This document shows, one piece after another, positions 25,440 to 32,871 of a stretch of 64,000 nt of DNA; position 1 is the first letter of the stretch; each line of letters opens with the position of its first letter. Origin of the DNA: Faecalibacterium sp. HTF-F (GTDB lineage Bacteria; Bacillota; Clostridia; Oscillospirales; Ruminococcaceae); assembly GCF_023347535.1 (NCBI RefSeq), contig NZ_CP094473.1:1240001-1304000 (forward strand). The letters are read 5' to 3'. The position numbers and the translations under genes were made by a program. The notes below the pieces were generated by a model. The model saw nothing but the letters and a program-made list of their open reading frames with translations. It was not told the origin of the DNA and ran no database searches.

Positions 25440-25540
25440 CAGGTAGAAATACGCTGTATACTCGTGTATCCGAATTTACGTTTAAGCGACATGTAATGTC
25501 GTCGGGCACGAGGGATGAGCCGCCTTCGGGCGGCTTTTCT
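25440..25540 (+). ncRNA. Small structured RNA upstream of the DUF3800 gene
   Basis: Starting about 8 bases after the -10, this roughly 100-nt RNA folds as CTCGTG (25461-25466) with CACGAG (25507-25512), then TCCGA (25469-25473) with TCGGG (25502-25506), and an inner CGACAT-GTA-ATGTCG hairpin (25487-25501). It ends in GAGCCGCC-TTCG-GGCGGC-TTTT (25517-25538), an intrinsic terminator 12 bases before the gene's ribosome site. Several DUF3800 RNA motifs have been described upstream of such genes; this layout fits them, but the class cannot be assigned by eye. Confidence 0.65.
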
Positions 25541-25559
25541 GTTTATATGGAGGATTTTC

Positions 25560-26240
25560 ATGGACGTTTATGTATATTCGGATGAGTCTGGAGTATTTGA
25601 TAAGAAGCATAACGACATATATGTGTTTGGCGGACTTATCTTGCTAGGAAAAGACTCAAAAGATGAATGGAGCAGGCGTTATATTGCAGCGGAAAAAGCA
25701 ATTCGGTCTAACTATGAGGAAAAGGCTGAATTAAAAGCATCTTACGTTCGCAACAAAGATAAGTATAAGCTATTCCGATCATTAAATGGTTGCTATAAGT
25801 TCGGAGTGGTTATTCAGCAGCAAAGAGTCCTTGATCGAATTTATAAAAGTAAAAAGGACAAGCAGCGATATTTAGATTACGCATATAAAATTGGATTAAA
25901 GAGAGCGATGGAGGCTTTGATTCGAGATGGCCTTGTTTCGGATAAGGATGTAAAAAATTTGAGGGTGTATGTGGATGAACATACAACAGCGACAAATGGA
26001 AGGTATGAATTAAGAGAAGGTCTTGAACAAGAGTTTAAGAATGGTACATATAATTATAACTATGGAACATTCTATGAACCACTGTTTGGTGGCTTGCAGA
26101 GTGTACAACTTACGTTTTGTAACTCGGCAACAACTACGTTAGTACGGGCAGCGGATCATGTTGCAAATAGAATATATCATGAATCGTTGACATGTATTCC
26201 GGCTAGTAAAGAAAAGATGACGATTACGATTTTACCTTAG
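25560..26240 (+). CDS. DUF3800 domain protein
   Basis: The 226-residue protein starts at ATG 25560 with GGAGG 8 bases upstream. It has the DUF3800 pattern: N-terminal YVYSDESGVFD with the conserved acidic pair, the central VYVDEHTTATNGRYELREGLEQEF, and late RAADHVANRIYH. These Asp/Glu positions suggest an RNase H-like metal fold, but the function of the family is not established. The gene is AT-rich, like the IS next to it, and unlike the surrounding chromosome, suggesting transfer. It probably depends on read-through of the RNA terminator at 25517-25538. Confidence 0.85.
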   Translation: MDVYVYSDESGVFDKKHNDIYVFGGLILLGKDSKDEWSRRYIAAEKAIRSNYEEKAELKASYVRNKDKYKLFRSLNGCYKFGVVIQQQRVLDRIYKSKKDKQRYLDYAYKIGLKRAMEALIRDGLVSDKDVKNLRVYVDEHTTATNGRYELREGLEQEFKNGTYNYNYGTFYEPLFGGLQSVQLTFCNSATTTLVRAADHVANRIYHESLTCIPASKEKMTITILP

Positions 26241-26396
26241 TTAGAAAGACTGTAATTGTTACAGAATAAGGACAGATAATAATCGAACAGTTCGTCTGGC
26301 GTTGCAGTTCGTCCACCAAATGTGAATCAGGCGAACCACCCACGATCTGCTTCGTGGGCGCGTTCTTCGTCCTGACCATGCCGCTCTTCGAGCGGT

Positions 26397-26439
26397 AAAA
26401 AATAAGCACTCGGCTTTCGTTGCCGGGTGCTTATTTTTT
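26397..26439. terminator. Bidirectional terminator
   Basis: AAAAAATAAGCAC and GTGCTTATTTTTT arms. The stretch 26241-26396 before it has two more small hairpins (CCCACGA/TCGTGGG, CCGCTC/GAGCGG) but no gene I can support. Confidence 0.9.
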
Positions 26440-26475
26440 GCTCGCATCGTTTTGACAGAATGCCTCTAAAAGAGA

Positions 26476-27345
26476 TCAATCTTCGGCATGAAATTCCTGC
26501 TCTTTTTCGTTGAAGCGTTCCAGAAAGCTGTGCTCCACACCTTCGGACTTATAGCCCGGCATGGTGTCCAGCGCCACAGCGTGGATGCTGCGGAAAATGC
26601 TGTTTTCGATGTTGGGATTCTCACGCTTCAGGCGGCGCAGCAGAGTCTTGACCTCCTGCCGTTTGGAACCGCCGCCGCCGTTGTCGCACATGGTGCAGTT
26701 CTCCGTAAAGCGGCAGGCGCACTGGATGAATTCCAGTTCGTTGTAGCGCTTCCAGGCCAGAATGTCCTCTTCACGGATGCAGTACATCGGGCGGATGAGG
26801 GTCATGCCGGGGAAACTGGTGCTGTGGAGCTTGGGCGGCATGGCCTGCAGCTGGGAACCGTAGAACATGCTCATCACGGTGGTCTCGATCACATCATTGA
26901 AGTGATGGCCCAGCGCGATTTTATTGCAGCCCAGCTCCCGGGCCTTGCTGTACAGGTGGCCGCGGCGCATCCGGGCGCAGAGGTAGCAGGGGTTTTTGTC
27001 GGTGTTGTTGGCTACGGCAAAGATGTTGCTCTCAAAAATCGTTACCGGGATGTGCAGCAGTTCGGCATTGCTCTCGATCTTCTGGCGGTTGATCTCGTTA
27101 TAGCCGGGGTCCATGACCAGAAATACCAGCTCAAAGGGCACATCGCTGTGGCGCTGCAGCTCCTGCATGAGCTTTGCCATAAGCATGGAATCCTTGCCGC
27201 CGGAAATGCACACGGCAATGCGGTCGCCGGCCTGCACCAGTTCGTAGCGCTTTACCGCCACGATGAAGGGGGTCCACAGCTCTTTGCGGTATTTTTTGAT
27301 GATGCTGCGTTCGATCAGCTGATAGGGCTCTAAAGTCTTTTTCAT
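26476..27345 (-). CDS. TtcA-like tRNA 2-thiolation ATPase
   Basis: The 289-residue protein has the PP-loop SGGKDSM near residue 49, the CxxC pair in NPCYLCARMRRG near 122, LGHHFNDVIETTVMSMFYG, and a C-terminal cysteine pair in CRFTENCTMC. This matches the TtcA/TtuA type enzymes that adenylate a tRNA cytidine or uridine and insert sulfur using an Fe-S cluster. It follows a cysteine desulfurase gene by 17 bp, an obvious sulfur donor. Which nucleoside it modifies is not decided by the sequence. Confidence 0.85.
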   Translation of the reverse strand: MKKTLEPYQLIERSIIKKYRKELWTPFIVAVKRYELVQAGDRIAVCISGGKDSMLMAKLMQELQRHSDVPFELVFLVMDPGYNEINRQKIESNAELLHIPVTIFESNIFAVANNTDKNPCYLCARMRRGHLYSKARELGCNKIALGHHFNDVIETTVMSMFYGSQLQAMPPKLHSTSFPGMTLIRPMYCIREEDILAWKRYNELEFIQCACRFTENCTMCDNGGGGSKRQEVKTLLRRLKRENPNIENSIFRSIHAVALDTMPGYKSEGVEHSFLERFNEKEQEFHAED

Positions 27346-27362
27346 GGGTCACCTCATATATC

Positions 27363-28484
27363 TCACTGAGTCAGAGCGTTGTAACAGACATCGAAGGCCT
27401 GCATAAAATCGTTGAGTTCCTGTTCGGTGGTCAGGTGGCTCAGGCTGATGCGCCACGAGGACAGTGCGTTGCGCCGGTCATGGCTCACGGCAAATACCGC
27501 TCGGGAGGGCAGACCGTCCGAAGAACAGGCAGATTTGACCGAGACGCAGACGCCTCTGGCGTCCAGCTCCCGCTGGAACACGGTGCCCTTTACATTCTGC
27601 ACACTCAGATTCAGGATCTGCGGCACAGCCCCTTCCGGACTGTTGATGCGCACCTTGGGGTATTTTGCAAGGACGGTGCGCAGGCGGGCGTTCAGGGCGC
27701 GGATGTGCTCCACCCGGGCGGGCAGCTCGGTGACGGCCTTATCCAGCGCCAGCGCCAGCGAACAGGCCAGCGCCACGGTAGGGGTGCCGCTGCGGTAAAT
27801 GGTGGTGCTCTCGCCGCCATGGATGAGCGGCTCCAACGCAAGGCCGCGCCGTTTGACCAGCACACCAATGCCGTTCAGCCCGTAGAACTTGTGGGCAGTC
27901 AGGCTCATGGTGTCGATGCCTTCAAAGCTGACCGGAAGCTTTCCGATGGCCTGCGTGGCATCCACATGGAAATGGCAGTGGGGATAGGCCTTTAAGATCT
28001 CTGCGATCTCGGCCACCGGCTGCACCACGCCCAGCTCGCTGTCCACAGCGGTGACGGCCACCAGAATGGTGTCCGGGCGCAGCAGTTCTTTCAGGTGGGC
28101 AAGGTCCACCGTGCCGTTCTGCCGGATGTCCAAAAGATCGATCTCGTAACCCTGCTCCTGCAAAGCGGTCAGACTGCCGCTCACCGAGGAATGCTCCAGC
28201 GGCGTGGAAATAATGTGTTTGCCATGGTGGCGCTCCAGCCGGGCGATGCTTTTGATAGCAAAGTTGTTAGCTTCACTGGCACCGGATGTATAGATGATCT
28301 CGGCGGGCTGCACATTCAGACTGCGGGCAATGCTCTGGGTGGCGGCGTCGATGGCAGCCTTTGCGGCAGTGCCTGCTGCATGGCGGGAATTTGCATTGCC
28401 CGGGCAATTGCGCTCTACTTCGCAAAAACGCTGCAAAACCGCTTCGTCTACCGGGGTATTGGCGGAATAATCCAGATAGATCAT
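27363..28484 (-). CDS. Cysteine desulfurase (NifS/IscS type)
   Basis: The 373-residue PLP enzyme opens MIYLDYSANTPVDEAVLQ, has YTSGASEANNFAIKSIAR, the PLP lysine in SLTAHKFYGLNGIG near residue 197, and the sulfur-carrying Cys in VSVKSACSSDGLPS near 319. It mobilises sulfur from cysteine as a persulfide. It precedes the ttcA-like gene in one minus-strand operon, so tRNA thiolation is the likely use; Fe-S assembly is also possible. Confidence 0.93.
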   Translation of the reverse strand: MIYLDYSANTPVDEAVLQRFCEVERNCPGNANSRHAAGTAAKAAIDAATQSIARSLNVQPAEIIYTSGASEANNFAIKSIARLERHHGKHIISTPLEHSSVSGSLTALQEQGYEIDLLDIRQNGTVDLAHLKELLRPDTILVAVTAVDSELGVVQPVAEIAEILKAYPHCHFHVDATQAIGKLPVSFEGIDTMSLTAHKFYGLNGIGVLVKRRGLALEPLIHGGESTTIYRSGTPTVALACSLALALDKAVTELPARVEHIRALNARLRTVLAKYPKVRINSPEGAVPQILNLSVQNVKGTVFQRELDARGVCVSVKSACSSDGLPSRAVFAVSHDRRNALSSWRISLSHLTTEQELNDFMQAFDVCYNALTQ

Positions 28485-28615
28485 AAACTCTCCTGATAAT
28501 TCTCTTATAATACAGATTGCAATGGTAGGTTATATTATAGTGCGATTTGGGTTGGATTGCAAGAGAGCAGGCGCGATCTTCCGGGCTGAAAATACAGGAG
28601 AATTGTGCAAAATGG

Positions 28616-28644
28616 TTGCACACGGGCCAAAAGTCTGCTATAAT
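28616..28644 (+). promoter_or_regulatory. Promoter of the NCS2 permease leader
   Basis: TTGCAC (28616-28621), 17 bp, TGC-TATAAT (28639-28644). Confidence 0.85.
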
Positions 28645-28649
28645 CTCTT

Positions 28650-28876
28650 GAAGGACTGCCCGCTGCGGCCTTTTGCGGGGCTTGGGCGGTGGTTTGGAAA
28701 GAGCCTGAATGAAAGGGGGAGCGCACCATGCTGCACAAGAATCATCGACTGCGCTGCATTGCACTTCTCATTTCCGGGCGGAATCATTGTTCCCAAATTT
28801 CAAGGGCATTGCCGTTTTGCTGACGGCGGTGCCTCTTTTTTTGGGCTGCGAGTTCTGTAGGAGGCAGAAAAACTTC
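28650..28876 (+). promoter_or_regulatory. Leader with peptide ORF overlapping a terminator (attenuator)
   Basis: A 31-codon frame begins ATG 28728 (site GGGGGAG 6 bases upstream; MLHKNHRLRCIALL...) and ends at TGA 28821-28823. A terminator, GGCATTGCCGT (28805-28815) with ACGGCGGTGCC (28823-28833) and T-run 28836-28842, overlaps its end, so the stop codon is in the hairpin. A ribosome close behind the polymerase would prevent the hairpin. This is the architecture of the enterobacterial pyrBI leader. The 392-bp gap 28485-28876 is explained by this leader and the promoter. Confidence 0.6.
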
Positions 28877-30238
28877 ATGAGTGAAAAGATCGATTACTCC
28901 AAAGGCGTTTACGACGCGCGCCAGCTGGGCGCAGGCCGCATGTTCATTCTGGGCGTGCAGCACATGTTTGCCATGTTCGGTGCAACGGTGCTGGTGCCGC
29001 TGCTCACCGGCCTGAGCGTTTCCACCACCCTGCTGTGCGCAGGTCTGGGCACCCTGCTGTTCCACCTCATCACCAAAAAGAAGGTGCCTGCTTTTCTGGG
29101 CTCTTCCTTTGCGTATCTGGGCGGCTTCTCCATCGTGGCCCCCATGCTGGCTGATGCGGACGGCAACCTGACCGTGGCCAATACCAAGATGCTGCCTTAT
29201 GCCTGTGCAGCCATCGCATTCTCCGGGTTGGTGTATCTGGCAGCCAGCGTGCTGATCTCCACCTTCGGCATCCGCCGCATCATGAAATTCTTCCCGCCGG
29301 TGGTCACTGGCCCCATTATCATTTCCATCGGCCTGATCCTGGCCCCCTCTGCTATCAACAACTGCCAGTCCAACTGGATCCTGGCCTTTGTGGCGCTGGG
29401 TACCGTCATTGCATGCAATATCTGGGGCAAGGGCATGGTCAAGATCCTGCCCATCCTCATCGGCGTGCTGGTATCCTACGCAGTGGCGCTGGTCACCGGT
29501 GCGGTGGACTTCCAGCGCATTTCTGAGGCAGCATGGGTGGGCATCCCCCTGCACAGGGAAGCCATGGGTCTGTTTGCGATCGACGGCAGCCCGGAGTTTA
29601 TCAGCGCCCTGTTCACCATCATCCCCATTGCACTGGCTACCATGATGGAGCATGTGGGCGACATCGCCGCCATCAGCGCTACTGTTGGCCACAACTATAT
29701 CAACGACCCCGGCCTGAACCGTACCCTGCTGGGTGACGGTCTGGCAACCACCATGGCCGGCCTGCTGGGCGGCCCGGCCAACACCACCTACGGCGAGAAC
29801 ACCGGCGTGCTGGCTCTGAGCAAGATCTACGATCCGCTGGTCATCCGCATTGCTGCCGTGCTGGCCATCATCCTGAGCTTCAGCCCCAAGTTTGAGGCTG
29901 TCATCAACACCATCCCCACCGGCATCATCGGCGGTATCAGCTTTGTGCTGTACGGCATGATCTCCGCCATCGGTGTGCGCAATGTGGTGGAGAACCGCGT
30001 GGACTTTACCAACAGCCGCAACCTGATCGTGGCCGCTGTCATTCTGGTGTGCGCTCTGGGCTTCAACTCTGTGGGCGGCGTCAGCTTTGCCGTTGCAGGC
30101 GTCACCATCAACCTGTCCGGTCTGGCTGTGGCCGCGATCGCCGGCATCCTGCTGAACGCTGTGCTGCCCGGCAACGACTACGAGTTCGATGCTGCCGATG
30201 GCTCCGAGGCTGCTTCCAGCAGCAACCTGCAGGTGTGA
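28877..30238 (+). CDS. NCS2 family uracil/xanthine permease
   Basis: The 453-residue protein has about twelve to fourteen membrane segments and NCS2 signatures: LGVQHMFAMFGATVLVPLLTGLSVSTTLLCAGLGTLLFH, later IALATMMEHVGDIAAISATVGHNY, and TLLGDGLATTMAGLLGGPANTTYGENTGVLALSKIYDP with the family QNxGxxxxT-type site written as EN-TGV. These features fit the UraA/PyrP subgroup more than purine permeases. Start ATG 28877 has AGGAGG 12 bases upstream. Expression is likely set by the leader-peptide attenuator. Terminator at 30271-30324. Confidence 0.92.
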   Translation: MSEKIDYSKGVYDARQLGAGRMFILGVQHMFAMFGATVLVPLLTGLSVSTTLLCAGLGTLLFHLITKKKVPAFLGSSFAYLGGFSIVAPMLADADGNLTVANTKMLPYACAAIAFSGLVYLAASVLISTFGIRRIMKFFPPVVTGPIIISIGLILAPSAINNCQSNWILAFVALGTVIACNIWGKGMVKILPILIGVLVSYAVALVTGAVDFQRISEAAWVGIPLHREAMGLFAIDGSPEFISALFTIIPIALATMMEHVGDIAAISATVGHNYINDPGLNRTLLGDGLATTMAGLLGGPANTTYGENTGVLALSKIYDPLVIRIAAVLAIILSFSPKFEAVINTIPTGIIGGISFVLYGMISAIGVRNVVENRVDFTNSRNLIVAAVILVCALGFNSVGGVSFAVAGVTINLSGLAVAAIAGILLNAVLPGNDYEFDAADGSEAASSSNLQV

Positions 30239-30270
30239 TCGGACCTGACTGAAATACAGCAGTTCTTTCT

Positions 30271-30324
30271 GGGCACGCTTTCCCGGTTCCGCTTTGGCGG
30301 GGCCGGGGAGGGCGTGCCCTTTTT
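30271..30324 (+). terminator. Terminator of the NCS2 permease gene
   Basis: GGGCACGC (30271-30278) pairs with GCGTGCCC (30312-30319), inner CCCGG/CCGGG, T5. Confidence 0.9.
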
Positions 30325-30356
30325 GGAATGCCAACGGGTTTATTTTTTAAAAAGTA

Positions 30357-30407
30357 GGAATAATTCTTAAAATTATCCTTGACTAACTAGGAATCATTCG
30401 CTATAAT
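30357..30407 (+). promoter_or_regulatory. Promoter and repeated operator-like words of rubrerythrin
   Basis: TTGACT (30379-30384), 17 bp, TATAAT (30402-30407). The word GGAATAATTC (30357-30366) recurs as GGAATCATTC (30390-30399), 33 bp apart and on both sides of the -35; the first also belongs to GGAATAATT-CTTA-AAATTATCC, an inverted repeat. This suggests a redox or iron regulator of the Fur/PerR kind. Confidence 0.65.
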
Positions 30408-30493
30408 AGAGCCATGAGAAGGGCCGGTGAGTACCAACACCCGCACTTCAAAAACCAGTGAATGATAAAAGATAATGATGGAGGTCAATTCTT

Positions 30494-31045
30494 ATGAAGA
30501 AATATGTTTGCACCGTCTGTGGTTATATTGCTGAGGGCGAGATCCCCGCTCAGTGCCCCGTTTGCAAGGCTCCTGCTTCCGCTTTTGTGGAAAAGACCGG
30601 CAACACCTATGTGACCGAGCATGTTGTGGGCATCGGCAAGGCTGAGGGCGTGCCTCAGGAGATCGTGGACGGCCTGCGCGCAAACTTTGAGGGTGAGTGC
30701 AGCGAGGTCGGCATGTATCTGGCAATGGCTCGTGTGGCTGAGCGTGAGGGCTATCCTGAGATCGCCGAAGCTTACAAGCGCTATGCCTACGAGGAAGCAG
30801 ATCACGCTTCCCGCTTTGCAGAGCTGCTGGGCGAAGTTGTCACCGACAGCACCAAGAAGAACCTGATGATGCGTGCTGAGGCCGAGTGCGGCGCCTGTGC
30901 CGGCAAGATGGACCTGGCCAAGAAGGCAAAGGCTCTGAATCTGGATGCCATCCACGACACTGTCCACGAGATGGCAAAGGACGAGGCCCGTCATGGCCGC
31001 GGCTTTGAGGGCCTGCTGAAGCGCTACTTCAACACCGAAGTCTGA
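30494..31045 (+). CDS. Reverse rubrerythrin (N-terminal rubredoxin domain)
   Basis: The 183-residue protein begins with a rubredoxin-like site, [19 protein letters not shown], and continues with a ferritin-like diiron domain with the ligands in [20 protein letters not shown] and [14 protein letters not shown]. In reverse rubrerythrins the order of the domains is inverted relative to classical ones; they reduce peroxide with NADH-derived electrons and protect strict anaerobes. Strong SD (GATGGAGG) and a near-consensus promoter indicate high expression. Confidence 0.95.
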   Translation: MKKYVCTVCGYIAEGEIPAQCPVCKAPASAFVEKTGNTYVTEHVVGIGKAEGVPQEIVDGLRANFEGECSEVGMYLAMARVAEREGYPEIAEAYKRYAYEEADHASRFAELLGEVVTDSTKKNLMMRAEAECGACAGKMDLAKKAKALNLDAIHDTVHEMAKDEARHGRGFEGLLKRYFNTEV

Positions 31046-31070
31046 TAAGGTTTCCCCAGTTATCCATTTG

Positions 31071-31107
31071 ACCGCTGCATGGCTTTGCCGCTGTGCAGCG
31101 GTTTTTT
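31071..31107 (+). terminator. Terminator of rubrerythrin
   Basis: CCGCTGCA (31072-31079) with TGCAGCGG (31094-31101), T6. Confidence 0.9.
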
Positions 31108-31116
31108 GTTCAACCT

Positions 31117-31160
31117 ACGGAACGGTTCCGTTGACAGACACAGCGGCGGCGGGTTATAAT
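31117..31160 (+). promoter_or_regulatory. Promoter with abutting palindrome
   Basis: TTGACA (31131-31136), 18 bp, TATAAT (31155-31160). A 15-bp palindrome ACGGAAC-G-GTTCCGT (31117-31131) touches the -35 and may be an operator. Confidence 0.7.
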
Positions 31161-31201
31161 TTATCTCATGTCAAATGAACTGCGAAAGGGGAGACGGGGG
31201 A

Positions 31202-31972
31202 ATGAAAAACGGACACACCACCCGGCAAAAGGCCCCGGCGGGCCGCTACGCCCTGCTGGACGAGCTGCGCAGGCTGGATCTGATCAGCATGATGCTGTTC
31301 CATGTCTGCTGGGATCTGGTGTTTCTGTTTGACGTGAATATGAGGTGGTATGCCGGTACGCCGGGCCGTTTGTGGCAGCAGACCATCTGCTGGGTGTTCA
31401 TTCTGCTGTCCGGCTTCTGTGCGCCCTTTGGGCGGCATATGCTGCGGCGCGGTGTTACCGTGTTTGCCGCCGGAGCGCTGGTAACGGCGGTGACGCTGGT
31501 GTTCATGCCGGGAGGCCGGGTCGTTTTTGGCGTGCTGACCTTTCTGGGTACGGCCATGCTGCTGACCGGTGTGCTGGAACCGCTGCTGAAAAAAGTGATG
31601 CCCGCTGTGGGCCTTGCGGTGTCGGCGGTGCTGTTTGCGGTGTGCTACCCGGTCGGCTTGGGCTGGGTGGGCCTTGGCGGCTGGAAGCTGATGCTGCCGC
31701 AGAGCCTGTATGCCAACTACTTTACTGCATTTTTTGGCTTTTACCCGGACTGGTTCTACTCCGCCGATTACTTTGGCCTGCTGCCGTGGCTGCTTTTGTT
31801 CTGGGCGGGGTACTACCTGCACAAGGCGGTGGGCCGCAGACGCATGGAACCGCTGCGCCGCTCGGTGTGCCCGGCGCTGGGCTGGATGGGCCGGCACTCG
31901 CTTTTGCTGTATCTGCTGCATCAGCCGGTGATCTATGGCGTACTTTCGGCTGCGGCAGTTCTTTTTGCATAA
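31202..31972 (+). CDS. DUF1624-type membrane acetyltransferase-like protein
   Basis: The 256-residue protein has about seven membrane helices and the DUF1624 (heparan-alpha-glucosaminide N-acetyltransferase-like) start RYALLDELRRLDLISMMLFHVCWDLVF, followed by GFC and C-terminal GWMGRHSLLLYLLHQPVIYG, the motif shared with acyltransferase_3-like proteins. Family members are thought to move acyl groups across the membrane to sugars. The start ATG 31202 follows GGGAGACGGGGGA. Substrate unknown; no surface-sugar genes adjoin. Confidence 0.8.
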   Translation: MKNGHTTRQKAPAGRYALLDELRRLDLISMMLFHVCWDLVFLFDVNMRWYAGTPGRLWQQTICWVFILLSGFCAPFGRHMLRRGVTVFAAGALVTAVTLVFMPGGRVVFGVLTFLGTAMLLTGVLEPLLKKVMPAVGLAVSAVLFAVCYPVGLGWVGLGGWKLMLPQSLYANYFTAFFGFYPDWFYSADYFGLLPWLLLFWAGYYLHKAVGRRRMEPLRRSVCPALGWMGRHSLLLYLLHQPVIYGVLSAAAVLFA

Positions 31973-31977
31973 AAGGC

Positions 31978-32030
31978 TTGACACAGCCGGGAAGCTGTGG
32001 TATTCTATCGGTGGTTAGAAGACACTAACC
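31978..32030 (+). promoter_or_regulatory. Flavodoxin promoter with operator GTTAG-N6-CTAAC (site 1)
   Basis: TTGACA (31978-31983), 17 bp, TATTCT (32001-32006). GGTTAG-AAGACA-CTAACC (32013-32030) covers the transcription start. Confidence 0.75.
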
Positions 32031-32078
32031 AAATGGGAATGCGTCTGCGTGGTTGGACGCATTTTCATGGAACATAAA

Positions 32079-32094
32079 GTTAGATATATCTAAC
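32079..32094 (+). promoter_or_regulatory. Operator-like palindrome GTTAG-N6-CTAAC (site 2)
   Basis: A perfect 16-bp palindrome, GTTAG-ATATAT-CTAAC, in the flavodoxin leader. Confidence 0.65.
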
Positions 32095-32123
32095 TAATAT
32101 TGATTTGAGAGAGGACGATCTTT

Positions 32124-32540
32124 ATGAGCAAAGTAGCAGTCGTATTCTGGAGCGCAACCGGCAACACCGAGACCATGGCAAACTGCGTCGCAGAGGGCGC
32201 AAACGGCACCATCGTGCCCTGCAGCGAAATGAACGCCGCAAAGCTGGCTGAGTTTGATGCAGTTGCTTTTGGCTGCCCTGCAATGGGTGCTGAGCAGCTG
32301 GAGGAGAGCGAGTTTGAGCCGATGTTCTCTGATCTGGAGGGCTCGCTGAACGGCAAGAAGATCGCCCTGTTCGGCTCCTACGGCTGGGGCGACGGCCAAT
32401 GGATGCGCGATTGGGTGGAGCGTGCTCAGGGCGACGGCGCGCAGGTGCTGAACGGCGAGGGCCTGATCTGCAACGAGGCTCCGGACGATGATGTTCAGGC
32501 TGCATGCCGCAAGCTGGGCGCTGATCTGGCTGCATGGTAA
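32124..32540 (+). CDS. Flavodoxin
   Basis: The 138-residue protein has the FMN-phosphate loop SATGNTETMA near residue 11, the second flavin loop with ALFGSYGWGDGQWM, and the usual 130-150 residue length. Short-chain flavodoxins replace ferredoxin when iron is scarce. Two operator-like palindromes in the promoter region and a third one downstream suggest an iron- or redox-responsive repressor. A terminator-like hairpin CACCG-CAAAA-CGGTG-TTTTT is at 32593-32612. Confidence 0.93.
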   Translation: MSKVAVVFWSATGNTETMANCVAEGANGTIVPCSEMNAAKLAEFDAVAFGCPAMGAEQLEESEFEPMFSDLEGSLNGKKIALFGSYGWGDGQWMRDWVERAQGDGAQVLNGEGLICNEAPDDDVQAACRKLGADLAAW

Positions 32541-32592
32541 GCCGGAGAAGCTTCTCTTGACAAACAGAGACTGCTGCGATAAACTATGAGAG

Positions 32593-32612
32593 CACCGCAA
32601 AACGGTGTTTTT
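32593..32612 (+). terminator. Terminator of flavodoxin
   Basis: CACCG, loop CAAAA, CGGTG followed by T5. Confidence 0.75.
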
Positions 32613-32624
32613 ACAGAACAGAAA

Positions 32625-32640
32625 GTTAGTAAACACTAAC
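32625..32640 (+). promoter_or_regulatory. Operator-like palindrome GTTAG-N6-CTAAC (site 3)
   Basis: AAAGTTAG-TAAACA-CTAACTTT (32622-32643) is perfect over 8-bp arms, upstream of the small membrane peptide and the YgbA-like gene. A TTTACA at 32610-32615 could be a -35; the -10 would fall inside the palindrome. Confidence 0.65.
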
Positions 32641-32685
32641 TTTCACGCAAAAGCAGCAGCCTCTGTACAGGATGCATCAAAACTG

Positions 32686-32731
32686 CGGCAGGGGACGGCA
32701 GACGGAAAGGTCTGTGCTCCTGCCGCTTTGA
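32686..32731 (+). other. Long hairpin upstream of the small membrane peptide
   Basis: GCGGCAGG (about 32684) pairs with CCTGCCGC (about 32719), with an inner GCAGAC/GTCTGTGC stem, followed by TTTGATTT. It may be an attenuator. Confidence 0.4.
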
Positions 32732-32749
32732 TTTCAGAAGGCGGTGTAT

Positions 32750-32851
32750 ATGGCAGTGGCTGCAGCAATTGGTGTTACAGTAGGCTTTGCACTTCTGCGC
32801 AGTATGGTGCGCCGCGCTGCGATCCGGTCGGGCCGCTGTAAAAAGGAATAA
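32750..32851 (+). CDS. Small membrane peptide, 33 residues
   Basis: A short gene starting ATG 32750 with AGAAGGCGG upstream codes for one hydrophobic helix (AAAIGVTVGFALL) and a basic tail ending GRCKKE. It lies between the operator-like palindrome and the YgbA-like gene, 20 bp before the latter, so both are probably co-transcribed. It recalls FeoB-associated small proteins, but has only one cysteine, so I do not name it. Confidence 0.5.
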   Translation: MAVAAAIGVTVGFALLRSMVRRAAIRSGRCKKE

Positions 32852-32871
32852 AACTACAGGAGGCCCGCCCC

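Noticed and set aside
26241..26396. Small minus-strand frames after the DUF3800 gene
   Set aside because: They span hairpins and the terminator and lack ribosome sites. Perhaps the remnant of a mobile element, but not supportable as a gene.
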